Below the pieces are notes generated by a model. The model did no database searches, was not told the origin of the DNA, and was given only the letters and a program-made list of their open reading frames with translations. DNA of 42,871 bases from Candidatus Levyibacteriota bacterium (lineage in GTDB: Bacteria > Patescibacteriota > Microgenomatia > Levybacterales > GWA1-39-11), in the NCBI GenBank assembly GCA_030645455.1, contig JAUSNA010000023.1:1-42871 (forward strand), read 5' to 3'. How positions within the stretch are numbered: the first letter of the stretch is position 1; each line of letters begins with the position of its first letter. Position numbers and translations under genes: made by a program. Below are positions 14,988-24,800 of the stretch, in pieces.

Positions 14988-16124
14988 TTAGAATGACCCT
15001 GCTGCAACAACAGTCAAGGTGTCGGTGTAATCGGATCCGGCTGGTGTTGTAGCTGATGAACGGGCTTTTACTACCAGAGAGACGACATCACCACTTGTCG
15101 GAGTAGTATCTGTAGCAGTAATGTGGAATATGTTATATGCAAGATGACCTCCGGAGTCAGCATCTCCACCCTCGTATTCATCATTTACACATCCTGTTGC
15201 GCAACCTGATCCTGCATCGACATCCAGAACGTATCCACCAGTTGATGAGAGAGTCTGAGGAGTTCCGTCCCATGAGCCAGGACTTACAATATCTGCATTA
15301 GCAACTGTCGAATGAAGGGCACCTGCATTTGATCCACCATTGGTTCCACTTTTTACCCAACTGATCCAGCCATTCCTCGCATTAGTTGTTACTGTTTGGT
15401 TAATGCCTGATGCTGCAGCGGTTGAGCCTGAGGCAAGGGTTCCAAGAGCAGCAGTATTTCCGGAGAGAGCAAAGGTCATTTGTGCAGATACTGATGCTGT
15501 AACGGAGATCTGGTCTGCATTTGAAGTAACAACGTCAACTGCCCATCCTACATTTGCTAAGAATGGAGATCCGCCTTGAACTTGCAATATTCCAGTTTTG
15601 TTGTCCCCTGCAGCGCCTATGTCAGATCCGGCTCCTCCGGAGAAATTGAAGCAATAAAAGATATCATCCGTAAGGTCAGTTGCCGTCCAAGTTACCGTAT
15701 TTCCACTAACTGCGTAAGCTGCTTCTGTATTGGTAATACCTGCCCACATTGTTGATTGAGTGTAGGCTGGGGTTACATCAGTGGGATCATAAGGAAGGTT
15801 TGTGTCATTGGCAGTCCAATTGGCTGGGGTTGAATCAATTGTCCAATCAGTTGGAAATACAATTGAGACATTCGTATCGGTTCCATGTGATCCGGAAGTT
15901 TCGATACATGCGCTTCCAGAGATGTCGGCACCTGTTGAATGTCTATCGATTCTGACAAATGACTGTGTGAGAGTGGCATGGGCTTGCTTTGGCTGCATGA
16001 CAGGATAGATAAGTGAAATTATGGTGACGATGTAAAGAAGGAGGCTGATGATGGATTTCTTACCCTTAAGGTTAAGGGTTCTTGCCTCTGTTACGATTCT
16101 TTTAGGACTTGATAAATATTTCAT
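14988..16124 (-). CDS. Secreted beta-rich surface protein with YTDTLT-GSF C-terminus
   Basis: 378 residues. The signal peptide (about 25-51, ISLLLYIVTIISLIYPVMQ, ending HAT) has a long N-region. The mature protein is Ser/Thr/Gly-rich and beta in character, with paired Cys (CIETSG; CATGC; YCFNF) that may form disulphides. The C-terminus, TTPAGSDYTDTLTVVAAGSF, resembles that of 16230-17360, marking a shared terminal domain. No membrane anchor, so it may be held by the WxLIP-like proteins encoded downstream, as in WxL operons; a WxL signature itself is not convincing. Function otherwise unknown. Confidence 0.7.
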   Translation of the reverse strand: MKYLSSPKRIVTEARTLNLKGKKSIISLLLYIVTIISLIYPVMQPKQAHATLTQSFVRIDRHSTGADISGSACIETSGSHGTDTNVSIVFPTDWTIDSTPANWTANDTNLPYDPTDVTPAYTQSTMWAGITNTEAAYAVSGNTVTWTATDLTDDIFYCFNFSGGAGSDIGAAGDNKTGILQVQGGSPFLANVGWAVDVVTSNADQISVTASVSAQMTFALSGNTAALGTLASGSTAAASGINQTVTTNARNGWISWVKSGTNGGSNAGALHSTVANADIVSPGSWDGTPQTLSSTGGYVLDVDAGSGCATGCVNDEYEGGDADSGGHLAYNIFHITATDTTPTSGDVVSLVVKARSSATTPAGSDYTDTLTVVAAGSF

Positions 16125-16229
16125 ACAATAAATTGCTCTGCAGATAGCAAATCATAAATTAAATAGTTGTGTCAAGGGGGGAATTTTCCCTTTACTTCAA
16201 AGTAAAATCGTCATTAACAGTATAGGGTT
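16125..16229 (-). promoter_or_regulatory. Spacer with two small palindromes and a TTGACA
   Basis: Between two surface genes: TTTACTT-CA-AAGTAAA (16191-16206) and GGGAA-TT-TTCCC beside it may end the upstream transcript. TTGACA lies just downstream on minus, but no -10 sits at a normal distance. A start of transcription for 16124 is possible, not shown. Confidence 0.35.
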
Positions 16230-17360
16230 TTAAAAACTCCCGGTTACAAGAATAGTGAGAATATCTGCGTAATCATTTGCTGAAGGTGTGGTATTGGATG
16301 CCTTTGCTTTGAGGGAAAAAGAAACCCTACCTCCAACAATTGGACTGGCACTTGTTTCATATATATAGCGTTTCTCAGTATCCAGCACGCCAACATTGTC
16401 AGAAGATCCATTATATGGAGAGAGGGCTTGAATTGGCCCACCTGATGTTTGGGTTGCGGTGCTACTAATAGCGCCATATCCCTGCGGTTGTGCCGTAAGA
16501 TCGGCTGTTGCCGAGGTTATTGTATGCGATGCTGAGGTGCTTTGTAGCCCGTTATTGGTTCCGCTGATAGAGACAAAGCCTCCGTTGTTGGCGTTTGTAG
16601 AAAAATCTACCCAGACTTTATCGGTTGATGTTGTAACCGATCCGACAGCCAGTTCTCCAAGTCCTAATGTATATGGTGCAGCAGATTCAGAATTGTCTGG
16701 GGCGATATCGATATCAAAGCTGATGGATGAAGTATCTGTTGAAGCAATTGCCGTCGGACTCCATATAAATTGCGTGTAAAATCTTCCCTGACGGGCTGCC
16801 ACTTGCACTGTATAGGTAGTTGAAGGGTAGAGTCCGATGATGTTACTGCCAGACTGCGCCCCCCAAGCAGTATAGGATTGCCAGTCTTCGTCATTTAGAT
16901 CATTTCCGACTGTCATGTCATTTTGTGCATATTGAAAGGTGCCTGATCCGCTGGCAATACGCACGGCATATTGGTAATCGGAAGGATCTGTCCCCCCTCG
17001 GTTGATAACGAGTTTTAATTTGTTGTACCAATTTGATGGGTTGGTAAAAGTGGGTGCGGCTGCAACCGTCGCCTGCATGGTGTATTCAAGACCTGCACCT
17101 ATAAAATAGTTAGCCGACGAGGGACTTCCTTGGTCCACTTGGACGAGAGTTCCAAATAGCGAGTAGTTGGAAGAACTGGAAGTGGCAGTTCCTCCTGCGC
17201 CAAACCCATAATCCATCAATTTATAATTACCGCTTGCAGGTGGGACCGCCTGGGCATAGATTTTCGTATTAAGTATTAAGTAGCACGTATTAAGTATAAG
17301 TACCAATATTGATATAAAAATTAATCTTCTAGGTGCATTTAATAATTTTGATCTCTGCAT
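16230..17360 (-). CDS. Secreted beta-rich surface protein, paralogue with YADILT-GSF C-terminus
   Basis: Start placed at ATG 17360 (376 residues). The frame is open further to 17528, but that part is AT word repeats overlapping the upstream PIN gene. Signal peptide: RRLIFISILVLILNTCYLIL then NTKIYAQA. Mature protein: YKLMDYGFGAGGTATSSSS and a repeated-strand region with an Fn3-like centre (YPSTTYTVQVAARQGRF), ending TTPSANDYADILTILVTGSF like the gene downstream. No anchor. Probably secreted with that protein and retained by the same partners (inference). The hydrophobic core of its signal peptide is partly encoded by the GTATTAAG word repeat. Confidence 0.7.
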   Translation of the reverse strand: MQRSKLLNAPRRLIFISILVLILNTCYLILNTKIYAQAVPPASGNYKLMDYGFGAGGTATSSSSNYSLFGTLVQVDQGSPSSANYFIGAGLEYTMQATVAAAPTFTNPSNWYNKLKLVINRGGTDPSDYQYAVRIASGSGTFQYAQNDMTVGNDLNDEDWQSYTAWGAQSGSNIIGLYPSTTYTVQVAARQGRFYTQFIWSPTAIASTDTSSISFDIDIAPDNSESAAPYTLGLGELAVGSVTTSTDKVWVDFSTNANNGGFVSISGTNNGLQSTSASHTITSATADLTAQPQGYGAISSTATQTSGGPIQALSPYNGSSDNVGVLDTEKRYIYETSASPIVGGRVSFSLKAKASNTTPSANDYADILTILVTGSF

Positions 17361-17449
17361 TTTATTGTTATAGATCTTAATAGATTGAAATATTGCTATA
17401 TATTTTGATATAACACTAAATTTTCGAATTAAATCGTAATACTTAATAC
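17266..17449. repeat. Inverted word repeat around the start of the 16230-17360 gene
   Basis: GTATTAAGTATTA (17266-17278) and its exact complement TAATACTTAATAC (17437-17449). More copies of the same words flank both arms. The left arm is coding (signal peptide), the right arm is upstream of the chosen start. Confidence 0.6.
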
Positions 17450-17467
17450 ATAATACGTAATACTTTT

Positions 17468-17893
17468 TCATATTGGTAGATAGAATGTATTTAGTCCATA
17501 GAGCGGGTGTAGATAGTCGAATGTACAAATAGTTGTAATATTTCTTTTGGATGCGACTACTGCCATGAGTGCTTCTGAGAATGTAAGATCCATTGAGTTA
17601 TAATTTGATACTGTCTTGAATGTGGCCTTTATTTCAGATTCTTCCGGTGTAAGTATATTTATATCGGAGAGAGCTACTATCCGCAAAAAGTCTTTTGCAA
17701 GGGAAGGACTCATTTTTTTAAAAATAATTTCATACGTTTGGTTGAGGTTGATGACATCCATGTAAAGTAAATATTCCTCTTCGGAAAAGTAGCGGAAGTA
17801 GGCCGATGCTTGAGCGTGCTTGTCGTGCGCACGGTCAATAAAAGCATATAGACTGCTTGGTGATAGATAGACCTTTTTTGATTGTGTAGGCAT
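17468..17893 (-). CDS. PIN-domain protein with altered first acidic position
   Basis: 141 residues, normal PIN length. The ending TTICTFDYLHPLYGLNTFYL matches the last PIN strand and D, with MDLTFSEALMAVVASKRNI before it and an upstream YEIIF glutamate. PIN proteins are Mg-dependent ribonucleases, often VapC toxins. Here the N-terminal strand reads VYLSPSSLYAFID, where the family normally has D-x-S/T, so the first metal-binding Asp seems to be Ser. Activity may be lost, or D16 of FIDRAHD may substitute. No antitoxin gene adjoins in the usual upstream position; the four-helix-bundle gene lies 50 bp upstream. Confidence 0.7.
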   Translation of the reverse strand: MPTQSKKVYLSPSSLYAFIDRAHDKHAQASAYFRYFSEEEYLLYMDVINLNQTYEIIFKKMSPSLAKDFLRIVALSDINILTPEESEIKATFKTVSNYNSMDLTFSEALMAVVASKRNITTICTFDYLHPLYGLNTFYLPI

Positions 17894-17904
17894 AAAATTA
17901 AGCT

Positions 17905-17931
17905 CTAAATACTAAGTTCTAAATCCTAAAC
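17905..17931. repeat. Inverted word repeat, left arm, four-helix-bundle gene A
   Basis: CTAAATACTAA (17905-17915) and CTAAAC (17926-17931), complements of 18319-18329 and 18310-18315 on the other side of the gene. Confidence 0.65.
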
Positions 17932-17942
17932 AAGCTCAAAAT

Positions 17943-18308
17943 TCAAATTTTCGATTTTGTAATAATAGAACCAAATATTTTCATAAGTTGAGTAGCTTCA
18001 TTGATAAGGTTAATTCGCATACCTTCGGTGTCTTTATTATTAGAGGTAAGTAGTTTTAGCCAATAAATTGACTCTTTTGTTTCTTTGCGGCAGATTTTGA
18101 TTCTCATATAAAAATCTTTTTTGCTTAAGGCCTCATTAGCTTCAATATAATTAGCTCCAATGGATCCGGAGGATCTTGTTAATTGTTTTACATCTTCCAG
18201 TGAAATAATGGTTTTTTGAATCTGCTTTAAATACATTCTAACATTTTGAGCAAAACTAAAGGTTCTTCCTTCTAGGTCATATATTTTGACGTTTTGTGCT
18301 TGATCCAT
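17943..18308 (-). CDS. Four-helix-bundle protein (S23/TIGR02436-like) A
   Basis: 121 residues, all helical. Family signature in the middle: LTRSSGSIGANYIEANEA followed by SKKDFYMRIKICRKETKES and YWLKLL. These proteins were first found in intervening sequences of 23S rRNA genes and are scattered in CPR genomes; they form pentameric bundles and their role is unknown. The gene begins 1-2 bp inside its right inverted-repeat arm and ends 11 bp before the left arm. Copies B and C occur at 28733 and 32033, both on plus. Confidence 0.85.
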   Translation of the reverse strand: MDQAQNVKIYDLEGRTFSFAQNVRMYLKQIQKTIISLEDVKQLTRSSGSIGANYIEANEALSKKDFYMRIKICRKETKESIYWLKLLTSNNKDTEGMRINLINEATQLMKIFGSIITKSKI

Positions 18309-18309
18309 T

Positions 18310-18329
18310 GTTTAGTTTTTAGTATTTAG
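18310..18329. repeat. Inverted word repeat, right arm, four-helix-bundle gene A
   Basis: GTTTAG (18310-18315) and TTAGTATTTAG (18319-18329), directly upstream of the start codon; complements of the left arm. Confidence 0.65.
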
Positions 18330-18354
18330 TGCTTATAATTTGTCGACTTTTATT

Positions 18355-18639
18355 CTAAAAGTCGACTGTTGCAGCTCTTCCTTGCATCTTGAGCAATGGG
18401 TCTGCGCTCGTAAATCTTTTAACTGTAGTATTGGCAGATTTTCTGAATGGATTTGCGGGACTTATGTCTTGCCGGGGGGTAAAATCACGGGAAAATGTCT
18501 GTAGGCTCGATTCTTTGATCCTTATATTTCCTCCAATTTTTACAGCCTTCAAAACCCCCTCTTTTATATAGCGTCGTATCGTGAGAGGGTGTACTTTCAA
18601 AATGAAAGCTGCTTGATTGACGTTAAAAAGATTCTCCAT
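18355..18639 (-). CDS. Excisionase-type helix-turn-helix DNA-binding protein
   Basis: 94 residues. Residues 1-50 are an HTH_17/excisionase-type winged HTH: FNVNQAAFILKVHPLTIRRY, then IKEGVLKAVKIGGNIRIKES. The remaining 44 residues are basic and polar and end ADPLLKMQGRAATVDF, a tail I do not recognise. It is transcribed away from the giant fibre gene at 18870, with a four-fold 10-bp repeat between them. The likely role is local control of that divergent promoter (inference). No phage integrase is nearby, so a true excisionase role is unlikely. Confidence 0.8.
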   Translation of the reverse strand: MENLFNVNQAAFILKVHPLTIRRYIKEGVLKAVKIGGNIRIKESSLQTFSRDFTPRQDISPANPFRKSANTTVKRFTSADPLLKMQGRAATVDF

Positions 18640-18762
18640 GATTGCAATTTTTAATTTGAAATTTTAAATCAAATCAAAATTATTAAAAATTGAATAAAAA
18701 TTAAAAATTTGTAATTTAAAATTATACTTTTCCAGTTTCTCTCCCTTTTCACAAAAAGTCAA

Positions 18763-18800
18763 TATGCAATAGTATGCAATAGTATGCAATTTTATGCATA
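18763..18800. promoter_or_regulatory. Helically phased operator array, four TATGCA units at 10-bp steps
   Basis: TATGCAAT starts at 18763, 18773 and 18783, and TATGCATA at 18793: an exact 10-bp period putting every unit on one face of the helix. It lies between the divergent HTH gene and the fibre gene, just upstream of the fibre promoter. Binding by the adjacent HTH protein is inference. Confidence 0.65.
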
Positions 18801-18812
18801 CAGTGAATTTTT

Positions 18813-18857
18813 TTGACTAGCCTCATTTGAACTGAAAAAATAGATAGACATTATATA
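18813..18857 (+). promoter_or_regulatory. Candidate promoter of the giant fibre gene
   Basis: Possible -35 elements TTGACT (18813-18818) or TTGAAC (18827-18832); TTATAT/TATATA around 18851-18857 lies 18-19 bp after the second. Start codon at 18870 with no Shine-Dalgarno, so a very short leader is predicted. Confidence 0.45.
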
Positions 18858-18869
18858 TTTATACGCGCG

Positions 18870-21800
18870 ATGGCAAAAGAATTAAAAAAAATCTCATCTT
18901 ACCAAAAGCCCCTCTGGCAATACATTTTGAGCCCAAAAAGAGGTTTGTTCATTGCGATCTCTGCTGTTATTTTCACGGTTTTTGCGATGCTAAATATTGA
19001 CCTGAAAGTCAGTGCAGCCACGGGTATCAACCGCACCATCAATTTTCAAGGTAAGGTTGTAAATAGCAACGGGACAAATGTTGCGGATGGGCAATATACT
19101 TTTGTTTTCAAGCTACATGATGCGCCATCCGGAGGAGCAAATCCATGGACGGAAACCCAAAATAATGTTCAGGTGACTGGTGGAGTCTTCCGGGTAAGTC
19201 TTGGTTCTGTTACGACTTTTGCAAGTGCCGGGGTTGATTTTAATACAGATAATTTGTATTTAGGGATTAATTTCAATTCGGATGGGGAAATGACACCGCG
19301 GGTGAGATTTGCTGCGGTGCCATATGCCATAAACGCCGAGAAAGTTGCGGGGCTCACGGTTACCAATACGACCGGAACTTTCACACTCACAGACGGTAAA
19401 ACTTTTTCTGTTAGCAATACCGTTGGCTTTACCGGAACGGATGGGACGACATTTGCCCTTCCGGGTACTTCGGGCACAATTGTGACTCTAGATGCTTCAC
19501 AGTCACTAACGAATAAGACGATAGGTAGTAGCGGGCTTACTTTTTCAGGGGCAACAACGGACATTACAACGGGGACAAATGAAAGTCTTACTATTGCTGC
19601 AGATGGAACAGGAAATGTGCTTGTACAGTCCGGCTCTGGTGGTCAGGCGGCTTTGATTGTTGATAAAACAGGGAGTGGTGATATTTTTGCCGCCTCGTCT
19701 TCAGGAGTTACAAAATTTGTAATAAAATCCGACGGAACAGCTTCCTCTTCCGCTGGTTTTGTCGTTGATGGGGTAGGGAGTTTGCAAAGTACCAATAATC
19801 AAACATTGACCGTAGGTGGAGGGCAGACAGGGGATCTTGTCATTGGAAGAACCTCACAAAGAGTCTACCTCCCCGGTTTTGACACATGCACAGCGCTTGA
19901 AACTTCAGGAGGTATTCTTTCCTGCGGATCAGATAGCACAGGTGGAGGAGACAACTTCTGGCAATACGATTCGACTACCGGGATTGTTGCAAATGGGAAT
20001 CTCACAACTGACTTTCTTCTCGGTGCGACCTCGACTCCATCCGCTAAATTTGCCGTGCTTAATATCGCCGGTACACAAACTCCGGTTGCATCAATTTCGG
20101 CACAAAATGCATCTGCTCAAGCCTTGGTTTTGGGAGGGGATGGTACTATTCAATCTGTCAGAAATAATTCCCTAACTTTGGGTGGCGATACAACGGGAAA
20201 TATTTTTCTAAGACCGCAAAATAATGCCGGACTAGTTACTATCGTTCATGCAGGTATAGGTACTGGGGGATTAAAGCTAACGTCGTCCGAAGCTGATAGC
20301 GTAAATAAAGAAGGAAGAATCAAGATAGGCCATTATCTAAGCTCGGAAGAACCGGTTACCCTCATATTTGGGCAGTCACTCAACACTCAGAACAATATTT
20401 TTATTGGTGGAAATTCAGGTTCGGAGAACGCTGCAACTGAAATAAACTTTCTTACTGCCCTTAATAACACTACAGTTACAGGTACAAGAAGAATGCGAAT
20501 AAACCAGTATGGAGATGTGAGTATTGGTATTCAAGGAGTAGATCCCGACGCAAGACTTCATGTGAAAGGTGGAACAACCGGAGGCAACGCTTCAATGATT
20601 GTTGACCAGATAGGTGACTCTGCCAATGATATTTTTTCTGCTTCTGCCTCTGGTACCACAAAATTTGTCATCAAAAATGATGGAACAGCCAGTAGCAGTG
20701 CTGGTTTTGTCGTTGATGGGGTAGGGAGTTTGCAGAGTACCAATAACCAAACGCTAACAGTAGGTGGCGGATCAACAGGAGATCTTGTCATTGGTCGTGC
20801 ATCTCAAACAGTACAGCTTCCCGGTTTTGCCAATTGTACAGCACTTGAGACCTCAGGTGGAGTTCTTTCCTGCGGAAGCGACGCTTCAGGAATATCTGGT
20901 TATGACAACTTCTGGCAGTACAATTCGACTACCGGGATCGTTGCCAATGGCAACTTGACAACTGACTTTCTTGTCGGTGGGACCTCAACACAATCCGCGA
21001 AGTTTTCCGTTCTTGGAATTGCAGGTACTGATACGCCTGTAGCTTCAGTCAGTGCTATTGGTGGAGCAAATGATACCAAAGGCATTTATATATCAGGTGA
21101 TGGAAGCCTTCAAAGTGTCCGCAATAATACCTTGATCATTGGTGGAAATACAACAGGTGATGTGTCATTCAAACCTGGAAACGTTTCAACTCCAGCATTG
21201 TATCTTTCCTCCTCTGGAAATGTTGGAATTGGAACAACAATTCCAACATCAGCACTTGATGTCGTGGGAAGTCTACTCTTGGGTGCTAACTCTACTATAG
21301 ACACAAGAGCATCAGGATCTCTAAGTATTGGCACCGCAGCAAATACAACAAGCTTAGCACTCGGACGCTCAGGAAATACAACAACTTTTAATTCCACGTC
21401 TTGGACAGCAACACCAACAATTTCAGGACTAATAACAGCAACATCCGGAGTATCAATTGCAACAGGCCAGTCATATACCGGAGCCGGTACCGTTACTCTT
21501 TCCTCTGCCTCTGACAACGACTTGACGCTTACTGCAGCCGGAAGTGGAAATATTATCATCACATCAGATGCAAATACCGGCGTAAGGATTGGCGATAATG
21601 CAGTTGCATCAGCTCTATTTGTAGGTGGGGGCATTGGAGGGAATGCCGGATTTATACTCAATAGAGTTGGTTCAACAGATGATATTCTTGCTGCCTCTGC
21701 CTCGGGTACCACAAAATTTGTCATCAAAAATGATGGAACGGCATCATCTTCTGCTGGTTTTGTCGTTGATGGGGTAGGGAGTTTGCAAAGTACCAATAAT

Positions 21801-24800
21801 CAAACATTAACAGTTGGAGGAGGGTCAACAGGGGAGCTTGTAATAGGAAGAACAAGCCAAGTTGTTTGGCTTCCTGGTTTTGACTGTTCCGGTCAAGGAA
21901 ATGGTGGGAAGCTCACTACAACAAGTGGGGGAGTTCTTACATGTTCTGCAGATACTTCCGGTGGTGGAGGTAACTTCTGGCAGTACGATTCGACTACCGG
22001 GATAATAGCTCCAGGCAATTTAACGGCTGATTTATTGTTTGGTGGTACCTCAACTGCTTCAGCGGGATTTAGAATTACTGGTGCGACGAAAGATTACGGA
22101 ACAGTCGCGGCGGCATCAGTTAGTGCCAACACCTCATTTGCGGGGCTTGTAATTGACAATAAAGGAGTCGGAGATCTTTTTACAGCCTCATCATCCGGTG
22201 TTACTCAGCTGGTGCTTACAAATAATGGCGCGTTGGGAATTGGAACAAATGCGCCTACGGCCAAGTTAGACGTGAATGGTAGTGCCTCAATCTCGGGATT
22301 ACTTGCTTTTAGAACCGGAGCCGGGCAGATACAGACAACGGCCAATAATTCTCTTACTATTGGGGGTGGAACAACGGGCAACATTATATTTCCGAATGCC
22401 GGCGGAATTTTCTTAGGTCAAAATGAGTTGGTTAACGGTCTTATTACTCTATTTTCATCAGGAGTAGGTGAGACTGATCCTTCAATTTATGCTGACGCAA
22501 GCGGGAACCTAATTCTTTCCGCGCCAACAGGGACGGTGCAGATGGGAAATGGAAGCGGAAATATCACAATGTCTTTGACTAATGTCGCTGATCTATTTGC
22601 CGCAGATAAAACAGTGACATTAGCTTCAAATTACTCGGGTACAGACTTTTCATTTAGTAGGGTTTTAACCGGTGGTGCGAATAGTCAGGGAGGCGCGATA
22701 TTTAGCATCACCGACACGTCCGGCGGAAGCGGCACTATTAACCCCGACATGCTTCTTGTTAATGCAGCGCTTACCAGCGGTAATTTTCAGGGAACATTGG
22801 GACGTTTCCAGCAGTCTGGAATTGATAAATTAAGGATTTATGGGAATGGTACTTCTCCTGTTGCAACAATTTCTGCCAATACCTCATTCGCAGGATTAGT
22901 GGCAGATCAGAATGGGTTAGGAGATATATTTACCGCGTCGACAGGTGGAGTTACTAAATTTACTGTCATGAATAGCGGAGAGCTTTATACATCGAATTAT
23001 CGCAATAATGGAGGAATTTTGTATACAAATACAAATGGCATATTGGGACAAACGACCGTTGGTAGTAACAACGAGTGCTTGAAGTCAGTTGGTGGCGGAA
23101 CACCGACTTGGGGGACCTGCGGTGGTGGTGGGGCAGCAGGAACTTGGACGATTGATTCAACTACAGGAATTCATACACCCATAAATAATACTCTTGACCT
23201 TCTTATTGGTGGGACTTCAACGCAGTCCGCGAAGTTTTCCGTTCTTGGAATTGCCGGTACTGATACACCTGTAGCGTCCGTTTCTGCTACTTCGGGAGTG
23301 AATATAGACAAAGGAATTTACCTTTCAGGAGATGGATCTTTGCAGTCAGTCAGAAAGAACAATCTCACAATTGGTGGAAGTACCACGGGCGACATTTATC
23401 TCAGACCCGGCAATAGCCAAGGACTTGTGAAAATCATTCATCAAGATGCTGCCACAAGTGGTCTTTTGGTCACAGATTCTGAGACTCAAAGTACCAATAA
23501 AACAGGAAGGATAAAGTTTGGTTCATACGATGTTACTAATGGGTATGTTACCGGTATGCTTGCTTCCTCTGAAGTAAGCGCCAACCAGCTATTCATAGGA
23601 GGAGGGTCAGCAACAGAAAATGCTGCAACTGTTATTCGGTTCCGAACCGCCCAAAATGTGGGTACGTTGGCCGGTACAGAAAGGATGAGAATTGATAATT
23701 ACGGGTGGGTTGGAGTAGGTGAGATAGGTGATGCGAGCACGGCTTTGCAGTCGCAGTTATACGTAACCGGAGGATCTCAAGGTGCAAATGCGGCACTTAT
23801 CGTCAATCAGACCGGCAGTGCGACTAATGATATTCTGGTAGCATCTGCCTCAGGAACTACAAAATTTGTCATCAAAAATGACGGAACAGCGTCATCTTCT
23901 GCGGGTTTTGTCATTGATGGAGTGGGGTCTTTTCAGTCAACAAAAAATCAAACATTAACAATAGGTGGGGATACAACGGGTAATGTACTTATCAAGCCGG
24001 GAAATACTCAGGGACTTACTTTTTTGTCAAATGGAAGAGTGGGGATAGGTACCTCAAATCCTCTTTCAACTTTGGACGTTAGGGCACAAAATGGAACCGT
24101 TTCCGTAGCCTCAGTATCCGGAGCCACCTCATTTGCAGGACTTGTTGTAGACAACTCAGGCTCCGGAGACATATTCACTGCATCTTCCTCGGGTATGACT
24201 CGTTTTACGATTAGACAAAGTGGACTTGTTCTCATAGGTTCTGCTTCTAATGGTTTGTCATTTGATTATCTTAATGGCCCATCGGCTTCAAATAACGGAA
24301 TATTCTCAGGCACCGCCAGACCTACGAAGTCAATTACGTTATGGCCCGAATACGCCGGTGCTGTCATAACGGCATCGGGTTCAGCGTCAACAACCGGGAG
24401 TATGACCACCGATGCATCGGCATCTGCGCAGCTCAACAGGACATATTATGAATGGATATCAACCTCAACCTCGCTCCAAGATTATGTAGTCGCAATTAGG
24501 ATTACTTTACCTGCAGACTTTTCGGACTGGCCCAGTGGAAGTAATGCTATGACCATAAGTTATAACACCGGTAGCTCTAACACCTCAACAAACGGTCTTG
24601 ATGTCTATATATATAACTCTACTGACGATTCAACAGGACGTCCTGTCTATTTTTCAACTAATAACGTTTCTGCCAAGAGCTGGACAACTCTCAACTTAAC
24701 CCAAGGACAGCTTGACAACGGGGTGTCACCGGATTGGGATAGTGCCGGTGAGTCCGTAACTATTTACTTCAAAATGAAGGCTTCGGGTACGTATAACTAC

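Noticed and set aside
18355-18639. Phage excisionase as part of a prophage
   Set aside because: No integrase, capsid, terminase or attachment repeats nearby; the divergent operator array fits a local regulator better.
18763-18800. CRISPR-like repeat
   Set aside because: Units are 10 bp with no spacers; a phased operator explains it.
19169-24235. Minus-strand frames opposite the giant fibre gene, including one of 228 codons
   Set aside because: Same shadow effect; they recur at each internal repeat and have no start signals.
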